DNA of 64,000 nucleotides from 66-474 sp035695065 (GTDB lineage: Bacteria > Pseudomonadota > Gammaproteobacteria > Xanthomonadales > Rhodanobacteraceae). Position 1 is the first letter of the stretch. The number at the start of each line of letters is the position of its first letter. A program made the translations under genes and the position numbers. Below are positions 35,068-42,447 of the stretch, one piece after another. The DNA lies in assembly GCA_035695065.1 (NCBI GenBank), contig DASSEW010000058.1, positions 1 to 64,000 on the forward strand. The letters run 5' to 3'. Below the pieces are notes generated by a model. That model did no database searches. It saw only the letters and a list, made by a program, of their open reading frames with translations, and had not been told where the DNA came from.

Positions 35068-36128
35068 TGGGTGCGATCTTCCGCCGTGCACAGGCTCTTG
35101 AGCCCTCCCCTTCAAGGGGAGGGTTGGGTGGGGATGGTTTGTCTTCCGATCCCAAGCCATGCGATCGCTTCGAACACCATCCCCCACCCGGCCTCCCCCT
35201 TGAAGGGGGAGGAGCAAAGCGTGGAGTTTTGCTGGGCATGATGCTCATGCTCGCTCCCACGTTCGCCCTCGCGCAAAGCAGCGGTCAGAGCGGCCAAGGC
35301 ATGCATCCCGTGCTCGAGGCGGCGGCGCAAACCCATTCATCGCTGCGCGTGTGCGCCGATCCCAACGACCTGCCGTTCTCCAACAAGGCGGGACAGGGCT
35401 TCGAGAACAAGCTGGCGCAAATGGTCGGGCAGTCGCTCGGTCGCCAGGTCCAGTTCGTCTGGGAAATGCAGAACGATGATTTCTTGCGCAGCGTCTACAC
35501 CAGCAAATGCGACCTGGTCATGGGCCTGCCGAGCGAAGACCACGGCTATGGCGTGCTCACCACCGATCCCTATTACCGCTCGGCTTACGCATTGGTCTAT
35601 CGCGCGAATGCGCCGTATCAACTGAAGTCGCTGGACGATCCGCGATTGCGCACGTTGCAGATCGGGGTGAATTCGACGTACGGCGACAAGGTGGACCTGC
35701 CGCCCGGGACGACCCTCGCCAACCGCGGCATCGTCAAGAACGTGCACGGTTACGACTTGTTCGCCAATTACTACAGCCAGGCCAACCCTTCGGCGGCCCC
35801 GATCAAGGCCGTCGCGAAAGGCGACGTGGACGTCGCCATCGCCTGGGGACCCCTGGCCGGGTATTTCGCCAAGCGGCAGCCGGTGAAGCTCACGGTGGTG
35901 CCGCTCACCGACACGCACACCGTCCTGCCGTTCCAGTTTTCGATCTCGATGGCGGTGCGCCACGACGACACCGCGTTGCGCGACAAATTGAATGCGTTCC
36001 TGCGCGACAAGCACGGCGCGGTCGAGGCCTTGCTGACGCAGTACGGCGTGCCGCAGTTGAAGATGGATGCGGTCGCATCAGGAAAAGACACTTTGACACA
36101 GCGTAGGGCGGACAGTGTCCGCCGCTGA
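35067..36128 (+). CDS. quinoprotein-associated solute-binding protein, MoxJ/XoxJ-like
   Basis: A 353-residue extracellular-solute-binding-like protein as read from the ATG at 35067, which overlaps the dehydrogenase stop (TGATG). The conserved domain starts about residue 90: LRVCADPNDLPFSNKAGQGFENKLAQMV, then DLVMGLPSEDHGYGV and IAWGPLAGYFAK. Such proteins accompany PQQ methanol dehydrogenases and help make active enzyme. The first 50 residues are encoded by a palindromic repeat (35100-35214); after it comes a signal-like stretch (VLLGMMLMLAPTFALAQ). If translation really begins downstream, a TTG or internal ATG would be the start. The last nine codons (RRADSVRR and stop) come from a REP element. 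Confidence 0.8.
   Translation: MGAIFRRAQALEPSPSRGGLGGDGLSSDPKPCDRFEHHPPPGLPLEGGGAKRGVLLGMMLMLAPTFALAQSSGQSGQGMHPVLEAAAQTHSSLRVCADPNDLPFSNKAGQGFENKLAQMVGQSLGRQVQFVWEMQNDDFLRSVYTSKCDLVMGLPSEDHGYGVLTTDPYYRSAYALVYRANAPYQLKSLDDPRLRTLQIGVNSTYGDKVDLPPGTTLANRGIVKNVHGYDLFANYYSQANPSAAPIKAVAKGDVDVAIAWGPLAGYFAKRQPVKLTVVPLTDTHTVLPFQFSISMAVRHDDTALRDKLNAFLRDKHGAVEALLTQYGVPQLKMDAVASGKDTLTQRRADSVRR
35100..35214. repeat. long palindromic repeat inside a coding region
   Basis: CCCTCCCCTTCAAGGGGAGG at the left and CCTCCCCCTTGAAGGGGGAG at the right are hairpins of a kind dispersed in Xanthomonadales genomes, joined by GGGTGGGGATGG and its partner CCATCCCCCACCC. It lies in frame within the MoxJ/XoxJ-like gene, adding a Pro/Gly-rich stretch before the signal peptide. 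Confidence 0.75.
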
Positions 36129-36168
36129 CCGGCCGATGCGCCAATTCGGCGGGCAATGCCCGCCCTAC
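36103..36168. repeat. REP-like palindrome pair
   Basis: Units at 36103-36123 (GTAGGGCGG...) and 36148-36168 (...CCGCCCTAC). The first unit is translated as the C-terminus of the solute-binding protein and supplies its TGA together with the flank. Confidence 0.85.
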
Positions 36169-36203
36169 GAAGCAAGCCGCAGAGTCGCGCCACGGAGGGC
36201 ACG

Positions 36204-36848
36204 ATGAAAAATCTGATTCTCTTGTCAGCCATCGCAACCTGCAGTGTGTCGCTGGCAGGCCTCGCCATCGCGCAGACGGTTGCATTGCCCAAGGCGGAGG
36301 CGCCGGACGACCAACTCCAGCGCGTGCCGGTTTCCGGCGTGCACATCGGGCCGCCCGGCCACGTGAAGAATCCCTACGAGGGCGACAAGAACGCCTGGAT
36401 GGAAGGCAAGAAGCTGTTCGTTTCGTTGAACTGCGCCGGCTGCCATTCACCGGGCGGCGGCGGCGGCATGGGACCGCCGTTGTCGGACAAGGTCTGGAAA
36501 TACGGCAGCGATCCGGGCGACATCTACCTGACGATCGAACACGGCCGCCCGAACGGCATGCCGCAGTGGGGCACCGCGCTGTCGCCGCAGGCGATCTGGG
36601 CGCTGGTCACCTACGTGCAAACGCTGTCCGACAACAACCCGGTGTTCGGAACCAATACGCTGCAGGGCGGACAACCCGCGCCGCAGCCCGCGCCCGGGGC
36701 CGGCGCCACGCCGCCGAAGCCGCCCGCTGCCAAGCAGCCGCCGAGCGCGCCCAAGCAACCGAAACCCGCGCCGCAGACGCCGAGGTCGCCGCATCCCGCG
36801 CCGCCGACGCATCCCAAGCCGCCGAGCACCTCGGGTGGGCGTCCATGA
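36204..36848 (+). CDS. exported cytochrome c with Pro-rich tail
   Basis: A 214-residue monoheme cytochrome c. A signal peptide (MKNLILLSAIATCSVSLAGLAIA) is followed by the heme site NCAGCHSPGGGGGMGP and an axial Met candidate in HGRPNGMPQWGTALSP. The last 55 residues are a Pro/Lys/Ala-rich linker-like tail. Its place between a PQQ dehydrogenase and an oxidase suggests it carries electrons between them, as cytochrome cL does for methanol dehydrogenase. CGGAGGG precedes the ATG, and the stop overlaps the coxB start (ATGA). Confidence 0.88.
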   Translation: MKNLILLSAIATCSVSLAGLAIAQTVALPKAEAPDDQLQRVPVSGVHIGPPGHVKNPYEGDKNAWMEGKKLFVSLNCAGCHSPGGGGGMGPPLSDKVWKYGSDPGDIYLTIEHGRPNGMPQWGTALSPQAIWALVTYVQTLSDNNPVFGTNTLQGGQPAPQPAPGAGATPPKPPAAKQPPSAPKQPKPAPQTPRSPHPAPPTHPKPPSTSGGRP

Positions 36849-37858
36849 AAAGGATGACGGCACTCGCATTGCTGCTTGCGCCGGGTGTCGCCGGCGCATG
36901 GCCGCTGACCTTCATGGTCTCGCACGGCTGGCCGGCGGGCACGATCAAGGAACTCGGTTGGGGATTGCTCGCGCTGTCCTCGTTCGTGGTGCTGTTCATC
37001 TCGCTCGCCGTGCTGGTCGGCATCTGGTGGAAGCGCGGCCACGGCGCCTACGACGAAAAAGGCTGGCCGGTGGTGACGCGCGGTCCCAACGGCATGCCGT
37101 GGCTGATGATCGGCGTGCCGGTCGCGATCGTGCTGCTGCTGCTCTCGGCGATCTGGACGTTCTTCGTGCTCGGTGCCACGTCCTCGCCGCCCGGCCATCC
37201 GCAGATCACGCTGGAGATCACCGGCCACCAGTGGTGGTGGCAGGTGCGCTATCTCGAATATGGAAGACCCGCGCGCACGTTCGAAACGGCGAACGAGATC
37301 CACGTGCCGGTCGGCATCCCGGTGCGGCTGAAATTGACCAGCACGGACGTGATCCATTCGTTCTGGGTTCCGCAGCTCGCCGGCAAGACCGACACCATTC
37401 CCGGCCAGATCAACTCGGCGTGGCTGGAGGCAGGCAAGCCCGGCGTGTATCGCGGTCAGTGCACCGAGTTCTGCGGCCTGCAGCACGCGCACATGGGCGT
37501 GTACGTGGTCGCGCAGGAGCCGAAGGATTTCGACGCGTGGTGGACGCACCAGTTGCAACCCACCGCAGGTCCGCCGGCGGGACTCGCATTGCAGGGGCAG
37601 GGCGTGTTCGAAGCGCATTGCGCGATCTGCCACACGGTGCGCGGGCTGACCGGCAGCCACGGCATCATGGGGCCGGACCTCACGCACCTGATGAGCCGCA
37701 GCACGATCGCCGCCGGCACCTTGCCGAACAACACCGCCAACCTCGCCGGCTGGATCAGCAACGCGCAGGCGATCAAGCCCGGCGTCGACATGCCCACCCA
37801 GAACCTCAACGGCCCGCAGTTGCAGGCGCTGCTGGCCTATTTGCACACGTTGAAATGA
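36845..37858 (+). CDS. cytochrome c oxidase subunit II with fused cytochrome c
   Basis: A 337-residue oxidase subunit: signal peptide, two membrane helices (LGWGLLALSSFVVLFISLAVLVGIW and PWLMIGVPVAIVLLLLSAIWTF), a CuA cupredoxin domain with HQWWWQVRY, STDVIHSFWVPQL and the CuA ligands CTEFCGLQHAHM, then a cytochrome c domain (HCAICHTVRG). This caa3-like layout lets it accept electrons directly from cytochrome c. All CuA ligands are present. It overlaps the cytochrome c gene by four bases. A REP element directly follows its TGA. Confidence 0.95.
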   Translation: MKRMTALALLLAPGVAGAWPLTFMVSHGWPAGTIKELGWGLLALSSFVVLFISLAVLVGIWWKRGHGAYDEKGWPVVTRGPNGMPWLMIGVPVAIVLLLLSAIWTFFVLGATSSPPGHPQITLEITGHQWWWQVRYLEYGRPARTFETANEIHVPVGIPVRLKLTSTDVIHSFWVPQLAGKTDTIPGQINSAWLEAGKPGVYRGQCTEFCGLQHAHMGVYVVAQEPKDFDAWWTHQLQPTAGPPAGLALQGQGVFEAHCAICHTVRGLTGSHGIMGPDLTHLMSRSTIAAGTLPNNTANLAGWISNAQAIKPGVDMPTQNLNGPQLQALLAYLHTLK

Positions 37859-37859
37859 T

Positions 37860-37909
37860 GTAGGGCGGACATCGTCCGCTGCAAACCCGGCGGGCGCTGC
37901 CCGCCCTAC
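37860..37909. repeat. REP-like palindrome pair
   Basis: Units at 37860-37880 (GTAGGGCGGACATCG...) and 37889-37909 (...CCGCCCTAC), sitting between the subunit II and subunit I genes, two bases after the stop of the former. Confidence 0.85.
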
Positions 37910-37933
37910 GTTGGACAGGCAAGGACGCCACTC

Positions 37934-39871
37934 ATGGCCGTAAACCCAACCTTTCGCACCCCGGTGATCGCCAGGCCCACGCCGGAGCTCGAACACAAGC
38001 TCGAAGAGATGTGGAAGGACGAGCACACCCTCTACGGGTGGCTCTCGACCGTCGACCACAAGAAGATCGGCCACCGTTACCTCACGACCGCCTTCATCTT
38101 CCTGATCATGGGCGGCCTGGAGGCGCTCGGCATGCGCCTGCAACTGGCGCAACCGAACGAGCACCTGCTGTCGCCGGCGCTGTACAACCAGTTCTTCAGC
38201 ATGCACGGGATGACGATGATCTTCCTGTACTCGCTGCCGATCCTTTCCGGGTTCAGCAACTACCTGTGGCCGTTGATCCTCGGCACGCGCGACATGGCCT
38301 TCCCGCGGCTCAACGCATTCACCTACTGGGTGTTCCTGCTGGCAGGCATCTTCCTCTACATCGGTTTCTGGGAAGGCAAGGGCACGGATGTCGGCTGGTT
38401 CAACTACGTGCCGTTGTCCAGTCGCGCCTACAACCCGGACTGGAACGTGGACATCTATTCGCTCGGGATGGTGTTCCTCGGGGTCTCCACCACCGCGGGC
38501 GCGATCAACTTCCTCGCCACTGCATTCCGCACGCGCGCGCCGGGCATGACCATCAGCCGCGTGCCGATCATGATCTGGGGCACGCTGGTGTCCAACATCG
38601 GCCTGCTGTTCGCGGTACCGGCGGTGAGCCTGGATTTCTTCATGCTCTGGTGCGACCGCCGGTTCGGCACGCACTTCTTCGATCCGAGCATGGGCGGCCA
38701 TCCGCTGCTGTGGCAGCACCTGTTCTGGATCTTCGGCCATCCGTGGGTGTACGCGATCGTGCTGCCGGCGATGAGCATCGTCAGCCAATGCCTTCCGGTG
38801 TATTGCCGCCGGCCGCTGGTCGCCAATTCCGCGGTGATCCTGGCGACGATCCTGACGATGGTGCTCGGCTTCGGCGTGTGGGTGCACCACATGTTCGCGA
38901 CCGGCTTGCCGGCCGTCGCAATGGGCTTCTTCTCCGCGGCCAGCTTCGTGATCGTGATTCCGTCGGCGGTATCGGTGTTCGCCTGGGTCGCGACGATCTG
39001 GACCGGCAGGCCGGTGTTCACCACCGCCTTCAAGTTCTTCGCCGCGGAAGTGGTGCTGTTCGTGATCGGCGGCGTGTCCGGCTTCATGACCGCCGCGGTG
39101 CCCCTCGACTGGCAACTCACCGATACCTATTTCGTGGTGGCGCACATCCACTACGTGCTGATCGGCATCAACGTGTTCCCGGTAATCGGCGGCATCTACC
39201 ACTGGTTCCCGAAGATGAGCGGCAAGATGCTGAGCGAGAAACTCGGCTGGTGGAATTTCTGGCTGATGTTCATCGGCTTCAACGTCGGCTTCTTCCCGAT
39301 GCACATCTCCGGGCTCGCCGGCATGCCGCGCCGCATCTACACGTATCCGGCCTCGATGGGCTGGGGTGACCTGAACCTCGTCACCACCATCGGCGCCTTC
39401 ATCTTCGCCGTCGGCGTGCTGCTGCTCGTGGTCAACGTGGTCATCAGCCTGTTCGCCGGCCGCAAGGCGCCGCCGAACCCGTGGGATGCGGATTCTCTGG
39501 AATGGGCCACCCAGTCGCCGCCGCCCAGCTACAACTTCGCGGTGATCCCGCGCGTGGGCAGCCTGCATCCGCTGTGGGAAAGCCGGCTGGACGAGCAGGG
39601 GGGGCGCAGCATCCTGGAAGAAGGCGCGGTGCTCGACCACGAGCATGAAATCCCCGGCACCACCGTGCTCGATGCCGAACCCGACGTGATCCTGAAGCAG
39701 CCGCACCCGACGCTGGCGCCGCTGGTCATGGCGCTGCTGATCGCGGGCACCTTCGTCGGCATGTTGCTGGAGATGTGGCCCGTGGCCTTCGGTTGCATGT
39801 GCGCCATGATCCCGGCGTTGTTCTACTGGTTCTGGCCGCGCAAGGCGACCGGTTGGGAGATGCCCGTATGA
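37934..39871 (+). CDS. heme-copper oxidase subunit I lacking key proton-channel residues
   Basis: A 645-residue oxidase subunit I with about twelve main helices plus a C-terminal pair (LAPLVMALLIAGTFVGMLLE). Heme and CuB ligands are all kept: H91 (MHGMTMIF), H269 and cross-link Y273 (HPWVY), H318-H319 (VHHMF), H404 and H406 (VAHIHY). The D-channel entrance Asp is kept (RDMAFPRLN). The Glu of the A1-type HPEVY motif is W271, with no YS pair typical of A2 enzymes, and the K-channel Lys of PTGxKxF is S347 (PSAVSVF). It should reduce oxygen; proton pumping is doubtful. Its stop overlaps the subunit III start. Confidence 0.93.
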   Translation: MAVNPTFRTPVIARPTPELEHKLEEMWKDEHTLYGWLSTVDHKKIGHRYLTTAFIFLIMGGLEALGMRLQLAQPNEHLLSPALYNQFFSMHGMTMIFLYSLPILSGFSNYLWPLILGTRDMAFPRLNAFTYWVFLLAGIFLYIGFWEGKGTDVGWFNYVPLSSRAYNPDWNVDIYSLGMVFLGVSTTAGAINFLATAFRTRAPGMTISRVPIMIWGTLVSNIGLLFAVPAVSLDFFMLWCDRRFGTHFFDPSMGGHPLLWQHLFWIFGHPWVYAIVLPAMSIVSQCLPVYCRRPLVANSAVILATILTMVLGFGVWVHHMFATGLPAVAMGFFSAASFVIVIPSAVSVFAWVATIWTGRPVFTTAFKFFAAEVVLFVIGGVSGFMTAAVPLDWQLTDTYFVVAHIHYVLIGINVFPVIGGIYHWFPKMSGKMLSEKLGWWNFWLMFIGFNVGFFPMHISGLAGMPRRIYTYPASMGWGDLNLVTTIGAFIFAVGVLLLVVNVVISLFAGRKAPPNPWDADSLEWATQSPPPSYNFAVIPRVGSLHPLWESRLDEQGGRSILEEGAVLDHEHEIPGTTVLDAEPDVILKQPHPTLAPLVMALLIAGTFVGMLLEMWPVAFGCMCAMIPALFYWFWPRKATGWEMPV

Positions 39872-40482
39872 ATACGGCTTACGAAGAACGCACGCTGCCG
39901 CGGCCGCTGCCCGTCGGCAAGGCCGGGTTCCGCACCTCCGGCTGGTGGGGGATGCTGGCGCTGATCGCGACCGAGGCGTCGCTGTTCGCTTACCTGATCT
40001 TCAGCTACTTCTACCTGCAATCGATGAGCACGCAGCCGTGGCCGCCGAGCGGGCTGCCGCCGCTGCGTTATGCGATCCCGACCACCGTGGCGCTGCTGAT
40101 CAGCGCCGGCACGATGTGGTGGGCCGAGCACAGCATCCGCCTCGCCAAGCCGCCGCGGCTGATGATCGGGATGCTGGTCACTGCGCTGCTGGGCGTGCTC
40201 TACATCATCCTGCAATTCCTGGACTGGAAGATCGAGCCGTTCGTGCTGAATTCGGACGCCTACAGCTCGCTGTTCTTCATCATCACCGCCGCCCACGTGG
40301 TGCACGCAGTCGTCGGCGTGCTGATCCTGGTCGGCATGATGATCTGGAGCGCGATGGGCCACATCAGTCCGCAGCGTTACGTGCCGATCAGCGTCGCCGC
40401 GATGTACTGGTATTTCCTGGTACTGGTCTGGATCGCGATCTTCATCACCTTGTACCTGCTTCCCTACATCTCTCCACATTGA
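39868..40482 (+). CDS. cytochrome c oxidase subunit III
   Basis: A 204-residue subunit III-like membrane protein with five or so helices: WWGMLALIATEASLFAYLIFSYFYL, ISAGTMWWAEHS, LGVLYIILQFLDW, SSLFFIITAAHVVHAVVGVLIL and MYWYFLVLVWIAIFITLYLLPY. The conserved Glu (ATEAS) and His (AAHVVHAV) are present. The short form without the first two helices fits caa3/bo-type enzymes. The start overlaps the subunit I stop (ATGA). Confidence 0.92.
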   Translation: MNTAYEERTLPRPLPVGKAGFRTSGWWGMLALIATEASLFAYLIFSYFYLQSMSTQPWPPSGLPPLRYAIPTTVALLISAGTMWWAEHSIRLAKPPRLMIGMLVTALLGVLYIILQFLDWKIEPFVLNSDAYSSLFFIITAAHVVHAVVGVLILVGMMIWSAMGHISPQRYVPISVAAMYWYFLVLVWIAIFITLYLLPYISPH

Positions 40483-40489
40483 GGCCACC

Positions 40490-40903
40490 ATGCCAGCCGT
40501 CACCAATCCCAATGCACCCGCGGATGCACGCCTGCCGGTCGGCTTCGCGCTGAACTACGCGACCTTCGCCGCGCCGCTGGCGTGGATGACGCAGCTCGTC
40601 TTCAACTACGCGCTGTCCAGCCACGCCTGCTTCCCGCACGAACTTCCGCTGCAGGCACCGGTGTGGGGCGGCCTGTTCTGGATCCTGCTCGGCATCGACC
40701 TGTTCGCGATCTGCGTGGCCGGGCTGGCGGTCGTCACCGCGTTCGGGCAGTGGGTCGCATGGCGCGGCGCCGACCTGCGCCATGTCGGACAACGCCGCAA
40801 CCGCTACATCGCGCAGTGGGCGATCCTCACCAGCATCCTGTTCACGATCGCGATCCTGTTCACCATCGTGATGGTGTTTATCGAACCGATTTGTAATTAC
40901 TGA
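40490..40903 (+). CDS. small membrane protein of the oxidase cluster
   Basis: A 137-residue protein with three or four membrane helices (LNYATFAAPLAWMTQLVFNYAL, GGLFWILLGIDLFAICVAGLAVV, YIAQWAILTSILFTIAILFTIVM) ending IEPICNY. I do not recognise a named family. Its position directly after subunit III, with GAGG before the ATG, suggests an accessory or subunit IV-like role in this oxidase. Confidence 0.75.
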   Translation: MPAVTNPNAPADARLPVGFALNYATFAAPLAWMTQLVFNYALSSHACFPHELPLQAPVWGGLFWILLGIDLFAICVAGLAVVTAFGQWVAWRGADLRHVGQRRNRYIAQWAILTSILFTIAILFTIVMVFIEPICNY

Positions 40904-40916
40904 AACTTGCAGCGAC

Positions 40917-41028
40917 GTCATTCCGGACGCGGCGTAGCCGCGATCCGGAATCTGCTTCTCTCGATGACGCTTGCAAAAGCAGATTCCGGGTTCCGCCGCG
41001 ATAAAGCTGCGGCGGCCCCGGAATGACG
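40917..41028. repeat. palindromic repeat of the CATTCCGG type
   Basis: Outer arms CGTCATTCCGG (40917) and CCGGAATGACG (41018-41028) enclose further inverted pairs (GCGGC...GCCGC, GCAGATTCCGG). It fills the gap before the CtaG-cytochrome c gene. A relative with the same outer arms is at 43672-43871. Confidence 0.75.
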
Positions 41029-41049
41029 ATGACCTGGAATGACGGAACG

Positions 41050-42234
41050 ATGATGCAACTCCTCACTCAATGGAACTGGGAACCGTGGCTGCTGGCGTGC
41101 ATCGGCATCACCACCGTTCCGTATCTCATCGGCATGTGGCGGATGGGGCGCGAGCAGCGCCGCAAGATCCTCGGCCACTGGCGCGCACTGTCCTTCCTTT
41201 CCGGCATCGCCGTGTTGCTGCTGGCGCTGGAGTCGCCGCTGGACGAAGTGGCGGACGATCTTTTCTCCGCGCACATGTTGCAGCACATGCTGCTGCTGCT
41301 GGTGATCCCGCCGCTGCTGGTGGCCGGGCGCCCGGTGATCACCTGGTTGTGGGCGTTCGACCTGGATGCGCGGCGCGCCGTGGTGCGCGGCTGGACACGC
41401 GCCGGCCTGCAATCGCTGTTCCGCGTGCTGATGCGTCCGCTGGTGGTATGGGTGCTGCTGACGATCGCCTTGTGCTTCTGGCATCTGCCCGGCCCGTACG
41501 GCTGGGCGTTGCACCACGAATGGGTCCATGACCTCGAACACTTCAGCTTCCTCGCGCTCTCGCTCGCGTTCTGGACGATCGTGATCGAACCCTACGGCCA
41601 GCGCCGCGCGCTGGGCTACGGCGGAACGATCGTGTTCGTGGTGTCGTCCGGTTTCGTGATGAGCCTGATCGGCGCGATCCTGACGCTGGCCCCGCACCCG
41701 GTCTACGCGGTGCACCTGGACACCGCGCGCTACGGCATGAGCGCGCTGGAAGACCAGCAGCTCGCCGGCATCATCATGTGGATCCCGTCCAACCTGATCC
41801 ATATCGGTGCGCTGTGCGCGGTGTTCTTCGCCTGGTTCCACGCCGACGAGCGGCGTGCGCCGCAGTTCAAGAGCAATGCGCGCAAGATCGCGATGCATTC
41901 ATTGCTGGTGCTGCCGCTGGCCGCGATCGGGCTGGGCGGTTGCGCGCACAGCGATCCCGAGGCGCAACGCGGCGCGCAGTTGATCAGCGACTACGGTTGC
42001 GGCGCCTGCCACACCATCCCCGGCATCCGCGGTGCGGACGGCCTGGTCGGTCCTCCGCTGACGCACTGGAGCCAGCGCAGCTACATCGCAGGTTACCTGC
42101 CGAACGATCCGGACAACCTGGCGATGTGGATCAGCCATCCGCAACACGTGCTGCCGGGCGTGGACATGCCGGAGATGGGCGTGAGCGAGCAGGATGCGCG
42201 CTACATCTCGGCGTATCTGTACACCATTCATTGA
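41050..42234 (+). CDS. CtaG-type oxidase assembly protein fused to cytochrome c
   Basis: A 394-residue protein. Residues 1-280 are a CtaG_caa3-type membrane protein with seven or so helices and conserved His residues (AHMLQHMLLLLVIPPLL, CFWHLPGPYGWALHHEWVHDLEH), a factor for CuB-site assembly. A further helix ends in a lipobox-like LGGC, then a cytochrome c domain with DYGCGACHTIPG and a Met candidate (VDMPEMG). Two adjacent in-frame ATGs at 41050 and 41053 follow GGAA; the second has the better spacing. An earlier ATG at 41023 lies in the repeat and would add nine residues. It closes the oxidase cluster. Confidence 0.88.
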   Translation: MMQLLTQWNWEPWLLACIGITTVPYLIGMWRMGREQRRKILGHWRALSFLSGIAVLLLALESPLDEVADDLFSAHMLQHMLLLLVIPPLLVAGRPVITWLWAFDLDARRAVVRGWTRAGLQSLFRVLMRPLVVWVLLTIALCFWHLPGPYGWALHHEWVHDLEHFSFLALSLAFWTIVIEPYGQRRALGYGGTIVFVVSSGFVMSLIGAILTLAPHPVYAVHLDTARYGMSALEDQQLAGIIMWIPSNLIHIGALCAVFFAWFHADERRAPQFKSNARKIAMHSLLVLPLAAIGLGGCAHSDPEAQRGAQLISDYGCGACHTIPGIRGADGLVGPPLTHWSQRSYIAGYLPNDPDNLAMWISHPQHVLPGVDMPEMGVSEQDARYISAYLYTIH

Positions 42235-42250
42235 GACAGCCGGGTTTCGC

Positions 42251-42331
42251 GCAGGGCGGGTATTGCCCGCCGATGCGGCACGGCGGACGGTGTCCGCCCT
42301 ATGAGTCAGCGGCGGACGATGTCCGCCCTAC
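42251..42331. repeat. triple REP-like palindrome
   Basis: Three units at 42251-42271 (GCAGGGCGGGTATTG...), 42282-42302 and 42311-42331 (...CCGCCCTAC). It lies between the CtaG-fusion gene and the zinc dehydrogenase gene. Confidence 0.85.
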
Positions 42332-42447
42332 TGTCCGAGGTGCACCTGGCCACTCGCGCCCGTGCTGCGCAAGGTTGATGCCGCCTTGACCGTGGCGCGC
42401 GCAGACTCGATGCGTTGCCCGGGGTCGCATCGCTGCAAGGAAGCTCT

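Noticed and set aside
36611..39706. A 1031-residue open frame on the minus strand
   Set aside because: It is antisense to the oxidase subunit II and I genes, whose motifs are unmistakable, and shows only Arg/His/Glu-rich sequence.
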